From Oscillatoriophycideae cyanobacterium NC_groundwater_1537_Pr4_S-0.65um_50_18 (GTDB lineage Bacteria; Cyanobacteriota; Cyanobacteriia; Elainellales; Elainellaceae): a stretch of 64,000 nucleotides of DNA. Each line of letters opens with the position of its first letter. The stretch's first letter is position 1. A model generated the notes under the pieces. That model saw nothing but the letters and a program-made list of their open reading frames with translations, was not told the origin of the DNA and did not search any database. Position numbers and translations under genes: made by a program. Of the stretch, positions 39,796-49,174 are shown piece by piece. The DNA lies in assembly GCA_016208305.1 (NCBI GenBank), contig JACQYI010000006.1, positions 186,001 to 250,000 on the forward strand, read 5' to 3'.

Positions 39796-39884
39796 GGATC
39801 GCCAATGAATTAACCTGCAATAGGTTGCTGGCGGTACCGCGCTTCCAGCAGGTTATAGGTCTTTATTGAATCCATGAGCCTAAA
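39792..39884. repeat. Diverged short relative of the dispersed element
   Basis: It begins CTAAGGATCG and ends TTTATTGAATCCATGAGCC, both matching the ends of the 141-159 base elements with a few differences (right end 18 of 21). The interior differs: a hairpin with AACCTGC/GCAGGTT and GCTGG/CCAGC arms. Interpretation as the same family is inference. Confidence 0.4.
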
Positions 39885-39928
39885 GATCTCTGGATCGATC
39901 GCATTTTTCTACATTCAATGGCTGCTCT

Positions 39929-40288
39929 ATGCTGATCCAAAAACTTTTAGATTGTCCAGAATTTGTGGCTGGAGATGGAACTCAGCTGCGGGAGCTGCTT
40001 CACCCTGACAAGCAAGCGGTGGCCATTGGCTACAGCTTGGCTCATGCGATCGTGCCACCCGGACAAACTTCGCTTCCTCATGCTTTGACCACCACTGAGG
40101 TGTACTACATTTTGAGCGGGGTCGGTGAAATGCACATCGGTGAAGAGGTGCAGCTAATAGAACCTGGCGATGCGGTTTATATTCCACCCAATGCCAAGCA
40201 ATTTGTTCGCAATCATGGCTCAGAGCCACTGATATTTATTTGCATGGTTGATCCTGCATGGCGCAAAGAGGACGAAGTTATTTACTAG
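39929..40288 (+). CDS. Cupin domain-containing protein
   Basis: 119 residues, ATG start. A single cupin barrel: motif 1 reads PPGQTSLPHALTTTEVYYILSGVGEMHIG (His and Glu metal ligands visible) and motif 2 reads GDAVYIPPNAKQFVRNHG, where the usual His is replaced or shifted (KQFVRNH). LIFICMVDPAW closes the fold. Substrate cannot be told. It stands alone between the small Cys protein and amt. Confidence 0.9.
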   Translation: MLIQKLLDCPEFVAGDGTQLRELLHPDKQAVAIGYSLAHAIVPPGQTSLPHALTTTEVYYILSGVGEMHIGEEVQLIEPGDAVYIPPNAKQFVRNHGSEPLIFICMVDPAWRKEDEVIY

Positions 40289-40317
40289 AAGCATGAAATG
40301 AAAAATTAAACATGCTT
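40289..40317 (+). terminator. Hairpin directly after the cupin stop
   Basis: Perfect 7-base arms AAGCATG (40289-40295) and CATGCTT (40311-40317), starting at the base after the cupin stop codon. The loop is AT-rich and the stem is followed by TAATATA. Confidence 0.45.
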
Positions 40318-40651
40318 TAATATACAGAACTTTAATACCGAAAGTTAGTACAGTTCCAAAGGGAAATTACTGAGGCATTTAAGCTTTGTTAATTTAGCCT
40401 ACAGGTTCAGTTTGTGCTGCCTTGAGAACAGGTGTCGTGCGGGATGAACTAGGGCTAGATTTGCGCAAGAGTGACCTCAAAGCTTCTTCAGGAAATCTGT
40501 AGGGGTTAAGAGGATTTGCCAGATGGGTCGGTCTATAAAGAGTCGAGCTAGAGGCAAATTCTGATTAATATTAAATGATCTAAAAGGCATGGCTTCTCGT
40601 TGAGTCATGACTTTTGGGGATAGTTGCACATCTCGGGAGGGTTGACCATAC
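40318..40651. other. Upstream region of amt
   Basis: 334 bases. I searched for an NtcA box (GTA-N8-TAC) because amt genes are usually NtcA-controlled. The nearest, GTTAATTTAGCCTAC at about 40387, has one base too many between half-sites. Nothing else is supported. Confidence 0.4.
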
Positions 40652-42298
40652 ATGTCTCAATTCATGCGCCGCAAGCCCAAAAAACGGGCAGGACGGCTAG
40701 CCTTTCAAAGGCAGCTCCAGGGGCAGACGGGTCGCAGATCAGTGAGTCGTCGGCTAACGGCAGAGCTGAGCCAATTCAGCTTTTCTACTCTGTTAGAGAA
40801 GCTGAAAATGATTCCGTCTTTGTCGCCAGCTTGGAGAGCCTGTGTGCCTTTGGCGGCTTTGATCGTAATTGTGTTTGCTTACTCTGCTTCAGCTCAAACA
40901 GGTACCAAAACGGTAGAACAGTTAGAGACTGAGCTAAAGGTGGGCATGGACACCATGTGGGTGATGATCGCCGCGATGCTGGTGATCTTCATGAACGCAG
41001 GGTTCTGCATGTTGGAGACTGGATTTTGTCGGCAGAAAAATGCCGTTAACGTCCTCTCCAAAAACCTCATTGTGTTTGCGCTGTCAACGATCGCCTTCTG
41101 GGTGATTGGCTTTGGCCTCATGTTTGGCAATGGCAACGGTTTTATTGGTTTAGAGGGTATTTTTGGCTTAACTGGCGTAGATAACAGTCCGGCTATAGGC
41201 GATGCCTACCAAGGAGCCTACGGTTCTTTGAACTGGACAGGGGTTCCCCTTGCGGCCAAGTTTTTCTTCCAGCTTGCGTTTGCTGGAACCGCAGCCACGA
41301 TCGTTTCGGGTGCTGTGGCAGAGCGGATTAAGTTCTTCGACTTTTTGATCTTTAGCCTTCTGCTTGTGGGCATTGCTTACCCCATCACCGGACACTGGAT
41401 CTGGGGCGGCGGCTGGCTGGCGCAAATGGGCTTTTTTGACTTTGCTGGCTCGACCGTTGTGCATGCGGTTGGCGGTTGGGCAGCGTTGATGGGCGCTGCT
41501 TTCTTGAAGCCTCGTTTGGGCAAATACAATGCTGATGGCAGCACCAATGCTCTACCAGGGCACAACATGAGCATTGCCACTTTGGGCTGTCTCATCTTAT
41601 GGCTCGGCTGGTTTGGCTTTAACCCTGGCTCAACTATGAGTGTAGGTAATGGAGCCGCAATCGCTCACATTGCGCTGACAACCAACATGGCTGGAGCGTT
41701 TGGCGGTGTAGCGGCAACGGCAACGGCATGGCTGGTGTTGGGTAAGCCTGACCTGTCTATGATCATCAACGGTATCTTGGCAGGTCTCGTAGCCATCACA
41801 GCTTCTTGTGCTTTCGTCACTCTGCCTGCTGCGGCAGTCATTGGGGCTATAGGCGGCATTTTGGTCGTCTTTGCCGTCACCTTTTTCGATCGCATCCGGA
41901 TCGATGATCCAGTAGGTGCAACCTCGGTTCACTTGGTCAACGGTATTTGGGGAACTCTGGCGCTGGGCTTATTTGCTGTTGGCCCCAGTGACGCTCCTAA
42001 CGCAATTTACAGTGCTGGCCCTGCGGCAGGTCTGCTTTTGGGCGGCGGCTTCGGTCAGTTGTGGGCGCAGATTGTGGGAACTTTGGCAGTTGGCGGTATG
42101 ACCGTTCTGCTTTCCTCCATTTTCTGGCTAGCGCTCAAGGCTTCGCTCGGCATTCGGGTTTCTCCAGAAGAGGAGTACATGGGTCTCGATATCAGCGAGC
42201 ATGGTATGGAGGCTTACAGCGGCTTCGTCAAAGATGCGAGTGGGTCTGCTGGTGCTTCATCTACGGTAGGTACTGCCTCTGGTTTGGCTGATTTCTAG
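40652..42298 (+). CDS. amt: Ammonium transporter (Amt family)
   Basis: 548 residues. It moves ammonium through a hydrophobic pore with twin histidines, here in [13 protein letters not shown] and [11 protein letters not shown]. About eleven membrane spans are visible; other marks are [20 protein letters not shown] and [24 protein letters not shown] is the usual cytoplasmic tail of cyanobacterial Amt1, relevant to PII control. The ATG at 40652 gives a basic N-terminal extension of about 52 residues before the signal-like segment starting [21 protein letters not shown] 40808 is the alternative start and fits family length better. A strong terminator follows. Confidence 0.95.
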   Translation: MSQFMRRKPKKRAGRLAFQRQLQGQTGRRSVSRRLTAELSQFSFSTLLEKLKMIPSLSPAWRACVPLAALIVIVFAYSASAQTGTKTVEQLETELKVGMDTMWVMIAAMLVIFMNAGFCMLETGFCRQKNAVNVLSKNLIVFALSTIAFWVIGFGLMFGNGNGFIGLEGIFGLTGVDNSPAIGDAYQGAYGSLNWTGVPLAAKFFFQLAFAGTAATIVSGAVAERIKFFDFLIFSLLLVGIAYPITGHWIWGGGWLAQMGFFDFAGSTVVHAVGGWAALMGAAFLKPRLGKYNADGSTNALPGHNMSIATLGCLILWLGWFGFNPGSTMSVGNGAAIAHIALTTNMAGAFGGVAATATAWLVLGKPDLSMIINGILAGLVAITASCAFVTLPAAAVIGAIGGILVVFAVTFFDRIRIDDPVGATSVHLVNGIWGTLALGLFAVGPSDAPNAIYSAGPAAGLLLGGGFGQLWAQIVGTLAVGGMTVLLSSIFWLALKASLGIRVSPEEEYMGLDISEHGMEAYSGFVKDASGSAGASSTVGTASGLADF

Positions 42299-42351
42299 CT
42301 GATTTCCAGGCGTATCTCAGACCATAGGCGATAGATCTATAGACCTTACTT

Positions 42352-42405
42352 AAGACCTTAACTTAGGGCTTTGTACCACACGGCGCAAAGCCCTAAGTTT
42401 TAGGT
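42352..42405 (+). terminator. Terminator of amt
   Basis: Inner perfect 13-base arms ACTTAGGGCTTTG (42361-42373) and CAAAGCCCTAAGT (42386-42398), extended by AAGACCT/AGGTCTT outside. T-rich sequence follows. Confidence 0.85.
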
Positions 42406-42551
42406 CTTTGGTCGTTTTGTACGGCTAGAGGCACAGGTGTAAGGACGAGGACAAGTTGCCCTGCGTAAAACGCAATGAAAATAGTTTTCACCTTGCAGAA
42501 AATTCAGTTCAGGGTATGATTGGCGATGTCAAATGCTGGTGGGTGTCCCCG

Positions 42552-43517
42552 ATGAGTTTTGAAGTTGTGCGCAATCGTCGTTCTGCCCAACGACTTGGCG
42601 ATCGCCGTCTTCGCTCGGCGACTAACTTTTTCAAGTTTTCTCCCCTGGTGCTGCGAATGCAGCTTTTGCCGGGTTGGGTGTTTTTGTCATTAGCCATCAA
42701 TGGGCTGTTGGCGGCAGCACTGGTGATGGTTCTGGGGCGATCGTCTCTATTCGCCACTGCCGCAAATCAGACTCCTAACCAGAATTCTAATCAGGCTCCT
42801 GCCGATGTGGCTGCTCAGCCGGAGGTGAGCTACTCTCCCTCGCCAGTCGTTTTAGGAGAGCGCCATCAGCTCACCTATCAGCAGTGGGTTGACCAGTTGC
42901 GGCAAGAGGCAAAGATTGCAACCGATCAAAAACCCGATCGCTTAACGGTTTTGGCAGGAGACTCCATTAGCCTCTGGTTCCCCCAAGATCTGCTGCCGAC
43001 AGAGCGATCGTGGTTGAACCAAGGCATTTCGGGTGAAACCTCTGCCGGACTGTTGAAGCGGCTAAGCTTGTTTGATCAGACTGTCCCTGAAACTATCTTT
43101 TTGATGATTGGCATCAACGACCTGATCAAAGGCATTGATGACAAAACCCTGCTGGATAATCAGGAAAAAATAATTCGTGATCTGAAGAATAACCACTCAA
43201 CCGCCCAGATTGTGGTTCAGTCGATCTTGCCTCACGGAGGCGATCGCGTGAAGTGGGAAGGGCGCGATCGCCTCTTGGCAATTCCGACGAGCCGCATTCA
43301 TAGCCTCAATCAAGAGCTAGAGGCTATTGCCCGCCAAGAAGGGGTTTACTACCTGGATCTTGAATCTGTGTTTGCCGATAGCGAGGGTAATATAAAGCCC
43401 GATCTGACCACCGATGGTTTGCACCTTAGCCCCCAAGGCTATCAAACTTGGAGCATTGCTCTTCAGGTCTATAGCCGCGAAGTGCTAGAACCCGATCGCG
43501 AAAAGGCACAGGGCTAG
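42552..43517 (+). CDS. SGNH/GDSL-family hydrolase, membrane-anchored
   Basis: 321 residues from the ATG at 42552; ATG 42516 and TTG 42456 are possible but less supported. After a basic N-terminus one hydrophobic segment (LPGWVFLSLAINGLLAAALVMVLG) should anchor or export it. The SGNH blocks are ordered: LTVLAGDSISLWFP (catalytic Ser), GISGETSAG (Gly), LMIGINDL (Asn) and TDGLHLSPQGY (Asp/His). It probably acts as an esterase on an envelope or extracellular acyl group. A perfect 14-base hairpin lies downstream. Confidence 0.9.
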   Translation: MSFEVVRNRRSAQRLGDRRLRSATNFFKFSPLVLRMQLLPGWVFLSLAINGLLAAALVMVLGRSSLFATAANQTPNQNSNQAPADVAAQPEVSYSPSPVVLGERHQLTYQQWVDQLRQEAKIATDQKPDRLTVLAGDSISLWFPQDLLPTERSWLNQGISGETSAGLLKRLSLFDQTVPETIFLMIGINDLIKGIDDKTLLDNQEKIIRDLKNNHSTAQIVVQSILPHGGDRVKWEGRDRLLAIPTSRIHSLNQELEAIARQEGVYYLDLESVFADSEGNIKPDLTTDGLHLSPQGYQTWSIALQVYSREVLEPDREKAQG

Positions 43518-43546
43518 AGCAAAGTCTCAGCATTGTATTTCATATC

Positions 43547-43579
43547 GGGGAGTTTGCGCCCTGCGGGCGCAAACTCCCC
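43547..43579. terminator. Strong hairpin after the GDSL gene
   Basis: Perfect arms GGGGAGTTTGCGCC (43547-43560) and GGCGCAAACTCCCC (43566-43579) around CTGCG. No T tract follows. Confidence 0.65.
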
Positions 43580-43663
43580 AACCAAAACCCGAAAACTGCA
43601 TCCTTGGTTTGATACGCTGAGATTGGTAGGACTTGACCAATCATGAAACCCACAAAAACCGGG

Positions 43664-44893
43664 ATGGACACAAAAGCCTTTAAGCGATCGCTCAACAGCT
43701 CTGACCTCTACCACCGTAAAGGCTTTGGTCACGAGGCAGAAGTCTCTGGGCAGATGCAGTCGGAATATCAGAGTGATTTAATCCAACAGATTCGAGAGAA
43801 TAGCTACACCCTGCAACAGGGCGACGTGACCATTCGTTTGGCAGAAGCCTTTGGGTTTTGCTGGGGGGTAGAACGGGCAGTTGCGATGGCCTACGAAACG
43901 CGGCAGCATTTTCCGACTGAGCGAATTTGGATTACGAATGAGATTATTCACAATCCCTCAGTGAATCAGCGCTTGCGACAAATGCAGGTGGGATTCATTC
44001 CCGTTGAGGCAGGCATCAAAGATTTTGGGGTGGTAGAGCAGGGAGATGTCGTGATCTTGCCTGCCTTTGGAGCCAGCGTTCAGGAAATGCAGCTCCTCAA
44101 TGACAAAGGCTGTACGATCGTGGATACCACTTGCCCCTGGGTTTCAAAAGTTTGGAACACGGTTGAGAAACATAAAAAAGTTAGCCACACTTCGATCATC
44201 CACGGCAAATACAACCACGAAGAAACGATCGCCACTAGCTCTTTTGCCGGAACTTATCTGATTGTCCTCAATCTTGCAGAAGCCCAGTATGTTGCTGACT
44301 ACATCTTGCAGGAGGGCGGATCTCCAGAAGAGCGGCTGCGTCAGCGCGATGCCTTTATGGCTAAGTTTAGTCGGGCTTGCTCAGAAGGCTTCGATCCCGA
44401 TCGCGATCTGCAATATGTGGGCATTGCCAACCAGACCACGATGCTAAAGGGTGAAACCGAGCAGATCGGTAAGCTCTTTGAGCATACGATGATGCGGAAA
44501 TATGGGCCTGACCAGCTCAATCAGCATTTCCTCAGCTTCAATACTATTTGCGATGCCACCCAAGAACGGCAGGATGCAATGTTCCAACTGGTCGATGAAA
44601 AGCTCGATCTAATGATGGTGATTGGCGGCTACAATTCCTCCAATACAACCCACCTTCAGGAAATCGCCATCGAACGTGGTATTCCTTCCTATCACATCGA
44701 CAGCGCCGATCGCATCCTCTCAGGCAACCGCCTAGAGCATAAGCCGCTGCACCGAGATCTGGAGATTCAAGAAAACTGGCTGCCAGCAGGGGCGATCGTA
44801 GTCGGCATTACCTCAGGAGCCTCTACTCCTGACAAAGTAGTAGCGCAGGTGATTGAGCAAATCTTTGCGCTCAAAGCAGCCGCGCAGGCATAG
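43664..44893 (+). CDS. ispH: 4-hydroxy-3-methylbut-2-enyl diphosphate reductase IspH
   Basis: Last enzyme of the MEP isoprenoid pathway, reducing HMBPP to IPP and DMAPP through a 4Fe-4S cluster. 409 residues from the ATG at 43664 ([10 protein letters not shown]...RKGFG), the start typical of cyanobacterial IspH; ATG 43643 would add seven. Cluster cysteines are Cys66 ([12 protein letters not shown]), the Cys in [10 protein letters not shown] and the one in [10 protein letters not shown]. Substrate-binding HGKYNHEET and [11 protein letters not shown] are present. The length, about 90 above the E. coli enzyme, is normal for cyanobacteria and plastids. Confidence 0.97.
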   Translation: MDTKAFKRSLNSSDLYHRKGFGHEAEVSGQMQSEYQSDLIQQIRENSYTLQQGDVTIRLAEAFGFCWGVERAVAMAYETRQHFPTERIWITNEIIHNPSVNQRLRQMQVGFIPVEAGIKDFGVVEQGDVVILPAFGASVQEMQLLNDKGCTIVDTTCPWVSKVWNTVEKHKKVSHTSIIHGKYNHEETIATSSFAGTYLIVLNLAEAQYVADYILQEGGSPEERLRQRDAFMAKFSRACSEGFDPDRDLQYVGIANQTTMLKGETEQIGKLFEHTMMRKYGPDQLNQHFLSFNTICDATQERQDAMFQLVDEKLDLMMVIGGYNSSNTTHLQEIAIERGIPSYHIDSADRILSGNRLEHKPLHRDLEIQENWLPAGAIVVGITSGASTPDKVVAQVIEQIFALKAAAQA

Positions 44894-44921
44894 GAGATGC
44901 TTCAAACATGCCAGAGCCTCT

Positions 44922-45064
44922 TGCCCGCCTGGTAGCACCTCTCTCACCGAAGAAGCCAGAGGCTCACAAGACACTGAAAGGGCAGGGCGCGATCCTGACA
45001 AAATTAAAACCAAGAGCTTTTTTGAGCACGCGCGGCACTGTCGCACTCTCTCAGAAAAGCTCTT
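44922..45064. repeat. Two successive inverted repeats after ispH
   Basis: First, GAGCCTCT and AGAGGCTC near 44922 and 44972 bracket a C/T-rich loop. Second, AAGAGCTTTTTTGAG (45012-45026) and CTCAGAAAAGCTCTT (45050-45064) pair at 14 of 15 positions. Short frames crossing here on both strands have no start sites or family resemblance. It is possibly an intergenic repeat element or a compound terminator. Confidence 0.5.
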
Positions 45065-45200
45065 TACGTTCTTTCTGTGAAGATCCGTAGAAAAATAAAT
45101 AGGGCTAGACCATCGCCTCTCATTCTCAACCTCTAACCCTTGTGTGATAATGGCTAACATTCCAAAATGCCAAGTTAGCCCCTCATGGGAGTTTGTCACA

Positions 45201-46121
45201 ATGCACAACTTTTTGCCGATCGCCTATTTTGAAAATCAGTTTGTTCCGTTTGAGGAAGCAAAAGTGTCCATTGCCACCCATGCGTTGCATTACGGCACAG
45301 GGGCATTTGGCGGCATGCGGGGAATTCCTGACCCCCAAAATCCAGATCAAATTTTGTTATTCCGGCTCGATCGCCATTGCCAGCGGCTAAGCGACAGCGC
45401 TCGGTTTTTGATGTACGATTTGCCAGCCGATAAAATTCAGAGCACGATTGTTGAATTTGTTCAGAAGAATCGACCTTCGACCTCCTTCTACATTCGCCCC
45501 TTTGTTTACACCTCCGATCTGGGGATTGCCCCACGGCTTCATAACATTGAAAAGAACTTTTTTGTCTATGGGCTAGAGCTAGGCGACTACCTCTCTCCGG
45601 ACGGAGTAGCCTGTCGCATTAGCTCCTGGTATCGCCAAGAAGACCGCAGTCTACCGCTACGGGGCAAAATTAGCGGAGCCTATATCACCTCATCGCTGGC
45701 AAAAACCGAAGCTGTGGACTCTGGTTTTGACGAAGCGATTTTGATGAATTCTCAGGGCAAAGTCTGCGAAGCTTCAGGCATGAATGTCTTTATCGTGCGG
45801 CAAGGTAAGCTGATCACGCCAGGGTTTGAGCAAGATATTCTAGAAGGCATTACGCGGGACAGCATTTTGACGATCGCCCGCAATCTGGGCATTCCTGTTC
45901 TAGAGCGCCCCATCGATAAAACAGAATTGCTGATTGCCGATGAAGTGTTTTTAAGCGGTACAGCCGCCAAAATCACCCCTGTGCGTCGCGTTGAAAGCTA
46001 CGAGCTATCTACCGATCGCCCGATTACCAACAGCCTGCGAGAAAAGCTGTCTGCCATTACCGAAAATCGGGATGCCGACTACAAAGACTGGGTGCATGTA
46101 ATTCCCCTTAAGGAAACTTAG
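45201..46121 (+). CDS. ilvE: Branched-chain amino acid aminotransferase
   Basis: PLP enzyme that makes Leu, Ile and Val from their 2-oxo acids with glutamate. 306 residues from the ATG at 45201 (MHNFLPIAYFENQFVPFEEAKVS), with GGGAG ten bases upstream; the GTG at 45144 is less likely. Visible features: THALHYGTGAFGGMRG, IRPFVYTSDLGIA, the PLP-Lys in GAYITSSLAKTEA, EASGMNVFIV and DEVFLSGTAAKITPV. Fold type IV, normal length. No other branched-chain genes are near. Confidence 0.95.
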   Translation: MHNFLPIAYFENQFVPFEEAKVSIATHALHYGTGAFGGMRGIPDPQNPDQILLFRLDRHCQRLSDSARFLMYDLPADKIQSTIVEFVQKNRPSTSFYIRPFVYTSDLGIAPRLHNIEKNFFVYGLELGDYLSPDGVACRISSWYRQEDRSLPLRGKISGAYITSSLAKTEAVDSGFDEAILMNSQGKVCEASGMNVFIVRQGKLITPGFEQDILEGITRDSILTIARNLGIPVLERPIDKTELLIADEVFLSGTAAKITPVRRVESYELSTDRPITNSLREKLSAITENRDADYKDWVHVIPLKET

Positions 46122-46240
46122 GCTCTGGATGTTGAATTGCAGCCAAAACCTAAAATCTAAAATAAAACTGAATCATCCAGTGCGGTAGATTTAGGATCTA
46201 AATGGGTGGATTAAAAATTTAGCCGCTTGAAAGTTGAGCC

Positions 46241-46588
46241 ATGGGAGAATACTTGATCCGGCAAACTGTCCAGCGAAAAAGCTTTGAGTTTGCGCTCAGC
46301 GTCATCCGGCTTTATAAAAAATTGCAAGCGCGGCAGGAGTTTATTCTCTCTCCTCAATTGCTAAAGAGCGGCACAGGCATTGGCGTCAGTGTAGAGGAGG
46401 CGATCGCCGAACCTAATCGCGATGTCTTTGTCGATCGGGTGATGCTTGCCTCTAGAAGTGCTAGAGAAACGCGCTATTGGCTAAAGCTGCTGCAAGAGTC
46501 CAAGCTGGTCGATGTCGATGTCAGCGGCGAATTGGTACAAATTGACGATCTACTCAACCTTCTCAGCCACTTAACGCCTGACTCTTAA
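46241..46588 (+). CDS. Four-helix bundle protein (23S rRNA intervening-sequence protein family)
   Basis: 115 residues, ATG start. It matches the S23/IVP-type four helix bundle family: RKSFEFALSVIRLYKKLQ, QLLKSGTGIGVSVEEAIAE, FVDRVMLASRSARETRYWLKLLQES. These proteins form pentameric bundles and are often standalone genes in cyanobacteria; some are encoded in rRNA intervening sequences. No rRNA is adjacent here. Role unknown. Confidence 0.92.
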   Translation: MGEYLIRQTVQRKSFEFALSVIRLYKKLQARQEFILSPQLLKSGTGIGVSVEEAIAEPNRDVFVDRVMLASRSARETRYWLKLLQESKLVDVDVSGELVQIDDLLNLLSHLTPDS

Positions 46589-46950
46589 ACTCTTTTGCCT
46601 CTTCTATAGGAGCCGATAGGCAAATGGGCTAGGGCTGATGGCGATCGCTACAGGCGTTAGGACAGGGACATCTTTGTGGATGTGCAGTGCTTCCACAAAA
46701 GCTTTACGAAAAGGGGATCGCTATAGAAAAAACTAGAGCAAAAATTGATTCAAAGAATACCTCTTATTACGGATGCATCCGTTATTCTGTGCAATAGCGC
46801 TTGTCACAAAAGTCGTTTGTCATTTCACACCCATTCATCCTTCAACTCAGCAATCTCTAATAAAACGATCCAATAAGATCGCGAGAATGCTTGAGGGCTT
46901 TGGCTTAAGATGAAGTTAAGGGAATCGATAGAGCTGCCGGAGATGTCAAT
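46589..46950. other. Intergenic region
   Basis: 362 bases without a supportable gene. A TTACGGATGCATCCGTTATTC near-palindrome (ACGGATGCATCCGT) lies at about 46768-46781 and could be an operator or chance. Confidence 0.4.
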
Positions 46951-47148
46951 ATGTTGGTCATCGTCATGGAGAATCAACTCCTTCCCACTCACCAAGTGTG
47001 TCAGGCTTGCCTGATGGCCGATCAGAGTGGTCAGCCTCGTTGGCAACCCGGAAAACTTCGCTGCGGGCGTGCCTTGACGCAGACTACTGACAGCCAGCCT
47101 GAGCAATACGAGTGCCAAATGGGTTTTCGGATCGCCAATATTGATTGA
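46951..47148 (+). CDS. Small Cys-containing protein, possible zinc-binding
   Basis: 65 residues, ATG with GGAG nine bases upstream. Cysteines are spaced CQACLMADQSGQPRW, then LRCGRALTQ, then YECQMGFRI, a four-Cys arrangement that could bind zinc. I recall near-identical small proteins in other cyanobacteria, without a function. A longer frame exists on the opposite strand, but it has no convincing features. Confidence 0.65.
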   Translation: MLVIVMENQLLPTHQVCQACLMADQSGQPRWQPGKLRCGRALTQTTDSQPEQYECQMGFRIANID

Positions 47149-47633
47149 TAGCGTCAGGATTAATAGTTCAGCCAATGGCTGGCTCATCGCTTCGCAACTT
47201 AGGCGATCGCAGCAGGCTGACAAACTTTTGAAAAACCTTGAAACTCAAAACACCTTAAATCTCATAGATTGGGTTAGCATCGGCCTCATGTAGTGGAACC
47301 CACTCTAGGGTTGAGTTTTATGCTATTTTACCTCCATTTGCTGCTCTCCCTCATCCATAGCAGAAGCGGGATCAGGCAATCAATACTTAATTCGTGGTCT
47401 AGCCGCTCGAAGTAGCCAAGAGCACTAATTAAATATTGGGGAACAAAAATCGCTTCGATCGCTACATTTTAGATAGATATGGCTGATCCTGGACGCTACC
47501 GCTCTGCTAAAAGTAAAATGCGCAATCCCCGGTTTCTCCTCCAGGGTTGAGATTGCGTTATTCTATATGCTTAGCACTGTTGACCAGGCTTTAATTAACA
47601 TAGGTTTTAAGTTATTCCTCTGGAGAGTGCAAT
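47149..47633. other. Long intergenic region upstream of the Tic20-like gene
   Basis: 485 bases. Contains a GGAACCC/GGGTT hairpin near 47295-47312 and the inverted repeat at 47521. No protein gene is supported. Confidence 0.45.
47521..47557 (+). terminator. Inverted repeat upstream of the Tic20-like gene
   Basis: Arms CGCAATC (47521-47527) and GATTGCG (47551-47557) with inner CCC/GGG pairing, followed by TTATTCT. It is far from any annotated stop and may end an unannotated transcript. Confidence 0.35.
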
Positions 47634-48113
47634 ATGGCTTTGCCCGGTTCTACGACTCCCCTCGATCGCTTCTTTGCTTGCTTACCCTATCTTTTGCCGC
47701 TTCTGGATGGATTAACCTTTGCAGGGCCATTCTTTCAGCAGTTTCCCGCTCTCCAGCCTATTCTCTTGCCTCTGATTCCGCTGCTTAGCATCTATCGCGG
47801 CGTTCCTTTCATGGGGCTAATTATTTTCTTTGCCTTATTTTTATTGGTGGTTAGAAACGAGAATATCTCTCACTTCATCCGCTTTAATGCGATGCAAGCC
47901 ATCCTTTTCGATATTGTCTTGGTCTTGTGCAGCGTTACTGTAGATTACGTTTTGAAGGAGATATTAGGCGGAGGACTGCTGCTCGATACGCTGTTTAACG
48001 TTATTTTCTTGGGTACAGTAGCTGCGATCGTCTATTCGGCAGTTCAGTCGGCTATGGGACGCTACGCAGAAATTCCAACGATCTCCAATGCAGTACATAT
48101 GCAAGTGAGATAG
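47634..48113 (+). CDS. Tic20 family membrane protein
   Basis: 159 residues, ATG with GGAG upstream. Four hydrophobic spans: FFACLPYLLPLLDGLTFAGPF, GLIIFFALFLLVV, QAILFDIVLVLCSVTVDYVL and TLFNVIFLGTVAAIVYS, plus the family signature ISHFIRFNAMQAIL. Plastid Tic20 is part of the inner-envelope import channel; the cyanobacterial role is unsettled. It converges on the FAH-family gene with no visible terminator between. Confidence 0.92.
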   Translation: MALPGSTTPLDRFFACLPYLLPLLDGLTFAGPFFQQFPALQPILLPLIPLLSIYRGVPFMGLIIFFALFLLVVRNENISHFIRFNAMQAILFDIVLVLCSVTVDYVLKEILGGGLLLDTLFNVIFLGTVAAIVYSAVQSAMGRYAEIPTISNAVHMQVR

Positions 48114-48194
48114 ACACTATTTGACAATAGTTTGACACTTGCAGGCTAGGCGGTCTTTGCTCGTTCGACTGGACGATCGCTCAACTATCAACCG

Positions 48195-48977
48195 CTAGGG
48201 CAGAGGTCGAGAAGCAACCGTATTTTCCAGAGAGCCGATCCCCTCAATTTCGATACGGACGCGATCGCCTACCTGTAGTGCCCCCACACCTTCGGGGGTG
48301 CCTGTCAGCACGACATCTCCGGGCAGGAGTGTCATCACCTGGCTAATGTAAGACACCAGCATAGGGGGCGTGAACACCATCGTGCTGAGCGTTGCCGATT
48401 GTGCTGGCTTGAGTGCATCATTCAAGAAAGTTTGTAGTCGCGCTTCAGGGCTTAGCTCTCGCACGATCCAAGGCCCCAAGGGGCAGAAGGTATCAAAGCC
48501 TTTTGCCCTAGTCCATTGGCCATCAGTTTTCTGTAGATCTCTTGCTGTAACGTCGTTGGCGATCGTGTATCCCCAAATCTTAGTTTGTGCCTGCTCAGGA
48601 GTGCAGTCTACACAGCGATCGCCAATCACCAGCGCCAATTCTCCTTCGTAGTCTACACGCGCTGACTGAGGGGGATAGTAGATAGTGGCATCGGGGGCGA
48701 TCACCGTTGTTGGTGGCTTCAAAAACAGCAGGGGCTGCTTCGGCACTTCATTGCCTAGTTCAGCCGCATGTTGGGCGTAGTTTCGTCCAACCGCCACAAT
48801 CTTGGAAGGCGCGCAGGGAGCTAGCAAATAGTACTCATGGGATTCCAGCACTTCGTCAGTGGGCTGCCCGCTCAGCCAGGGAGGGGCATCTAATATCTGT
48901 ACTTTGCGATCGAGCTGGAGTAGCCCGTAGCAGAGCTTTCCCAAAACCTTTTGAAGCCGAACGTAGCGTTGCGCCAT
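48195..48977 (-). CDS. Fumarylacetoacetate hydrolase family protein
   Basis: 260 residues, ATG start. The FAH fold C-terminal domain has KIVAVGRNYAQHAAELG, DYEGELALVIGDRC (metal ligands), ANDVTARDLQ, GFDTFCPLGPWIV and the closing LLPGDVVLTGTPEGVG. Enzymes of this family include oxaloacetate tautomerases, acylpyruvases and isomerases acting on C4-C5 oxo-acids; substrate cannot be chosen. Ligand residues look intact. No pathway neighbours. Confidence 0.93.
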   Translation of the reverse strand: MAQRYVRLQKVLGKLCYGLLQLDRKVQILDAPPWLSGQPTDEVLESHEYYLLAPCAPSKIVAVGRNYAQHAAELGNEVPKQPLLFLKPPTTVIAPDATIYYPPQSARVDYEGELALVIGDRCVDCTPEQAQTKIWGYTIANDVTARDLQKTDGQWTRAKGFDTFCPLGPWIVRELSPEARLQTFLNDALKPAQSATLSTMVFTPPMLVSYISQVMTLLPGDVVLTGTPEGVGALQVGDRVRIEIEGIGSLENTVASRPLP

Positions 48978-49174
48978 AGTAAATCATCTCTATCCTGGTA
49001 TATGATTGTAAGTCCTTGCTTTTGATTCAAGAACCTCTCCCCCAGACATTCAAACAGCCGGAAATCACAAACTAGTGCAGTTAGCTCTAATTTTCAGTTG
49101 TTTCGGTTGCATGTCAAAGGGTTGAGTAACAAATCTTGCTGCAAAAGCCTTATGTCCATAAGGAGAAAACATCC

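Noticed and set aside
40387-40401. NtcA-like site upstream of amt
   Set aside because: Spacing between GT and AC half-sites is one base too long for the GTA-N8-TAC consensus.
44813-45208. 131-codon minus-strand frame and several plus-strand frames between ispH and ilvE
   Set aside because: They read through inverted repeats and through the ends of both genes; no start signal and unlikely composition.
46825-47223. 132-codon minus-strand frame opposite the small Cys protein
   Set aside because: The plus-strand gene has the better start, ribosome site and conserved Cys pattern; the minus frame looks like its shadow.
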